Of a stretch of 8,688 nt of DNA, positions 6,142 to 8,688 are shown piece after piece (position 1 is the first letter of the stretch; each line of letters opens with the position of its first letter). Location: the NCBI GenBank assembly GCA_045107135.1, contig JASFZI010000083.1, positions 1 through 8,688 on the forward strand, given 5' to 3'. Below the pieces are notes generated by a model that was not told the DNA's origin, did no database searches, and was given only the letters and a program-made list of their open reading frames with translations. A program made the position numbers and the translations under genes. The stretch is from UBA6164 sp045107135. GTDB lineage: Bacteria; Patescibacteriota; Gracilibacteria; BD1-5; UBA6164.

Positions 6142-8436
6142 ATGGCTAAAAATCTTGTAATTGTTGAATCACCTGCAAAATGAAAAACTATTGAAAAATT
6201 TTTGTGACCAGATTATAAAGTTGTAGCATCAATGTGACATATTAGAGATCTTCCAATAAAATCACTTTGAATAGATATAGATAATGGTTTTAAGCCAGAA
6301 TATATAATTAGTGATGAAAAGAAAAAAACAGTTAATAATTTAAAAAAATTAGCAAAAGAATCTTCTGAAGTTTGGATAGCGACGGATGAGGATCGTGAAT
6401 GAGAAGCAATTTGATGGCACTTATGTCACGCATTAAAACTAGATCCAAGCACTACTAAAAGAATAGTATTTCATGAAATCACAAAGAAGGCGATAATTGC
6501 TGCTGTTAATAATCCATGAACTATTGATATGTGATTAGTTGATGCTCAACAAGCAAGAAGATTATTAGATAGACTTGTTTGATATAAAGTTAGTCCTGTT
6601 CTTTGGAAAAAAATAAGAAAATGATTATCAGCAGGTAGAGTTCAATCAGTTGCTGTAAAATTAATAGTTGAGAAAGAAAGGGAAATAATCGCATTTAAAC
6701 CAGTTGAATCATGGAAAATATCGGTTATTTTAACTCACAAATGAAAGAATAAATTTAAAACTACTTTATCAAAAATTGATTGAAAAGTTAAAAAATTATT
6801 ATCAAAAGAAGATGTTGAAAAAGTATTATCAACTTTGTTTGATGATATCACATTATTAAAAGAATGAAAAAATAAAAAATGAAATACATTATTAACTTCT
6901 GATTCAGAAATTAATTTCAAATTAGTTGATAGTATAAAAAAAGACTCTAAAAGATCTCCTCAAGCTCCATTTACTACTTCAACTTTACAACAAGAAGCTG
7001 CAAGAAAATTTGGTTTTTGAGTTAAGCATACAATGATGGTTGCTCAAAGATTGTATGAATGAATGGATTTATGAAATTGAGAAAGACAGGGGTTGATTAC
7101 CTATATGAGAACTGATAGTGTAAATCTTTCTGAATTAGCTAAATGAGAAGCTAAAAAAGAAATTATATCAAAATTTGGTAATGAGTATTATAAATCTAGA
7201 AACTTTGTTACAAAATCAGCATGAGCCCAAGAAGCTCATGAGGCAATTAGACCAACAGAGTTATCTAGAACACCTGAAAGTCTATCAAAAGTATTAGAAC
7301 CACAACAATTAAAACTATATACTCTTATATGGAAAAGAACACTTGCTTCACAAATGAAGGATGCAATTATTGAGGTTACAACTTTTACTTTTTCACCAAA
7401 AAAATCACCAAATCAATCATGGATAACTAAATGAGAAGTTATTAAGTTTGAGTGATTTATGAAATTGTATATTGAGTGAACAGATGATGAACATGATGAT
7501 GATGAAGATGCTTCTACTTTGCCTAATATTGAAATTTGAGAAATATTACCAGGTAATTCTATGGAGGCTAATCAATTATTTTCTAGACCACCAGCAAGGT
7601 TTACTGAAGCATCATTAGTAAAAAAACTTGAAGCAGAGGGAATTGGTAGACCATCTACTTATGCTCCAACAATTTCAACTATTATAGATAGATGATATAT
7701 AGAAAAATTTGAAAAAAAGCACCTTAAACCAACTGATATAGCATTTACTGTTACAGATTTTCTTGAGAAATATTTCAAAAAAATGATGGAATATAAATTC
7801 ACTAAGAATGTAGAAGGTGATTTTGATAGAGTGGCAGAATGAAAAGAAAAATTTGAAGAAATGCTTAGTGGTTTTCGGGAGTCTACTCTTAAAAAAGATT
7901 TAGAAAATGCATGAGCAAATGCTGAAAAAGTAATTGAAAAAGTTTGAAAAGCTTGTCCGAAATGTAAAAAAGATTTAATTTATAGATATTCAAAAGCAGG
8001 GAAGTTTATTTGATGTTCGTGATATCCTGAATGCGATTTTATTGATCAGCCTGAAGAAGAAAAAAATGCACTTGATGCTTTGAAAGCAAAATACGAATGA
8101 AAACCTTGTCCTGAATGAACTCCTTGAACGATTATCGTAAAAACTGGTAAATTTTGACCTTTTTTAACATCGAGTGAGTATCCAAAAGTTAAATGGATAT
8201 GAAAAATAAAGAATGAAAAAGAAGAATTACTTGAAAAATTATTAGAAGCTAAGTGATTATTAATAGATAAGGAATCGTGAGAAGAATTGGTTGTTAAAAA
8301 TTCTAGAAGGGGCCCATTCTTAGCAGCAAAAAATTATCCTGCTGTAAAAATAGCAAAAAATATACCAAAAGAAATTTGGAATGAATTAAACGAAATAATG
8401 AATGAAAATAAAGAAGATGAAGTTGAGGGGAAATAA
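6142..8436 (+). CDS. topA: DNA topoisomerase I (type IA)
   Basis: TopA relaxes negative supercoils by cutting one strand and passing the other through the break. The product has 764 residues. The TOPRIM domain starts with LVIVESPAKGKTIEKFLG (5-22) and holds the Mg-binding ATDEDREGEAIGWHL with Asp82, Asp84 and Glu86. Next come FHEITKKAI, DAQQARRLLDRLVGYKVSPVLW and LSAGRVQSVAVKLIVEKE; SPQAPFTTSTLQQEA; the active-site ITYMRTDS with Tyr321; AHEAIRPT; and EGIGRPSTYAPTISTI. The C-terminus has one intact four-Cys zinc ribbon (Cys605-x2-Cys608-x16-Cys625-x5-Cys631), then two degenerate ribbons (CPEGTPGTIIVKTGKFGPFL and the RRGPFLAAKNYP region) that lack metal ligands. An Asp/His-rich acidic loop (EHDDDEDA) precedes residue 460. 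By hand count 37 TGA glycines against about 14 GGN. ATG 6142 starts right at the TOPRIM strand. It is probably a single-gene transcript. Confidence 0.97.
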
Positions 8437-8467
8437 ATTTAATTAAAAAATAAAAAATAAAATAATC

Positions 8468-8507
8468 AAGCTAAAAAAATAAAAAAATTTTTTTTTTAGC
8501 TTTTTTT
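8468..8507 (+). terminator. Rho-independent terminator after topA
   Basis: AAGCT plus seven A (8468-8479) pairs with seven T plus AGCTT (8491-8502), a 12-bp stem that can extend by three more A-T pairs past a bulged T. Five further T follow (8503-8507). It begins 31 bases after the topA stop and separates topA from the pilin gene. Confidence 0.75.
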
Positions 8508-8513
8508 AAATAA

Positions 8514-8519
8514 TATAAT
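8514..8519 (+). promoter_or_regulatory. Possible -10 box of the pilin gene
   Basis: A perfect TATAAT at 8514-8519 and a TATAAA at 8531-8536 lie between the topA terminator and the pilin ATG at 8547. Neither has a convincing -35. Such hexamers are common by chance in DNA this AT-rich, so this is weak. Confidence 0.25.
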
Positions 8520-8546
8520 TATATTAATAATATAAAAATAATAATT

Positions 8547-8688
8547 ATGAATAAACAGAAACAAGCATTCACATTAGTTGAATTAATAGTTGTAATTACT
8601 ATTTTAGCTATTTTATGAACAATCGCATTTGTATCAATGCAATGATATTCTGAGTCTTCTAGAGATAGTGTTAGAATAAGTGATATGT
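8547..8688 (+). CDS. Type IV pilin-like protein, N-terminal part (runs off the window)
   Basis: The 47 visible residues begin with a short charged leader, MNKQKQA, followed by FTLVELIVVITILAILGTIA, the class III signal of type IV pilins and pseudopilins. Prepilin peptidase would cut before the Phe, which it then methylates; Glu is at position 5 of the mature protein as required for assembly. The residue before the cut is Ala instead of the usual Gly, a tolerated but less common variant. The hydrophobic helix then gives way to SMQGYSESSRDSVRISD. Two TGA glycines occur. The gene is cut by the window edge at 8688. It may form a surface pilus for attachment, twitching or DNA uptake, or be a pseudopilin; the missing C-terminus would decide. 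Confidence 0.9.

Noticed and set aside
6735..6920. Minus-strand open frame of 61 codons
   Set aside because: It is a shadow of topA within a conserved gene, with low-complexity Phe/Asn/Ser composition.
855..8436. Mycoplasma-type code (TGA as Trp)
   Set aside because: TGA falls on invariant Gly positions, and Trp sites such as TopA WHL and Dus NPW use TGG.
8515..8546. AT-rich TAATAT/AATATA repeats as a possible origin or iteron array
   Set aside because: The units are imperfect, short and typical for the base composition; no DnaA-box-like TTATCCACA was seen.
66..8688. Massive pseudogenisation, with broken genes full of stop codons
   Set aside because: All internal stops are TGA and fall on conserved glycines; no internal TAA or TAG occurs in the main genes.

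Overview
The window is AT-rich (by eye about three quarters A+T) and reads sensibly only if TGA is a sense codon for glycine (NCBI translation table 25). With TGA as a stop, every large gene breaks into fragments. With TGA as Gly, seven reading frames open up, and invariant glycines of known families fall exactly on TGA: the P-loop Gly of DnaB, the DREGE Gly of topoisomerase I and the Rossmann glycines of DprA. All visible genes end in TAA. This code is known from the CPR/Patescibacteria lineages Gracilibacteria (BD1-5) and Absconditabacteria (SR1), so the DNA most likely comes from one of these small-genome, probably host-dependent bacteria.

Layout, left to right: the end of an integral membrane protein with a likely frameshift near its visible start (2-34 and 66-785); a strong inverted repeat touching the next start codon (802-854); dprA (855-1931); a membrane-anchored TPR protein (1999-2847) and a terminator hairpin; dnaB replicative helicase (2992-4329); then, convergent on the minus strand, a tRNA-dihydrouridine synthase (4347-5345). 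dnaB and dus end only 17 bases apart inside one shared 17-bp hairpin. A divergent promoter region of about 144 bases leads to an unrecognised 172-residue gene (5490-6008) and a terminator, then topA (6142-8436) and a terminator, and finally the start of a type IV pilin-like gene (8547 to the window end).

Most of the content is core information processing: replication (DnaB), supercoiling (TopA) and tRNA modification (Dus). DprA and the pilin-like protein fit, without proving, DNA uptake by natural transformation. Genes are tightly packed, with no gene-free stretch above 150 bases, and are separated by clear hairpin terminators. None of the visible starts has a Shine-Dalgarno sequence. I see no tRNA, rRNA, CRISPR array, insertion sequence or defence system. 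The unusual content is the heavy UGA-to-Gly usage, the overlapping gene-end architecture, the paired palindromes before dprA, and two uncharacterised proteins.
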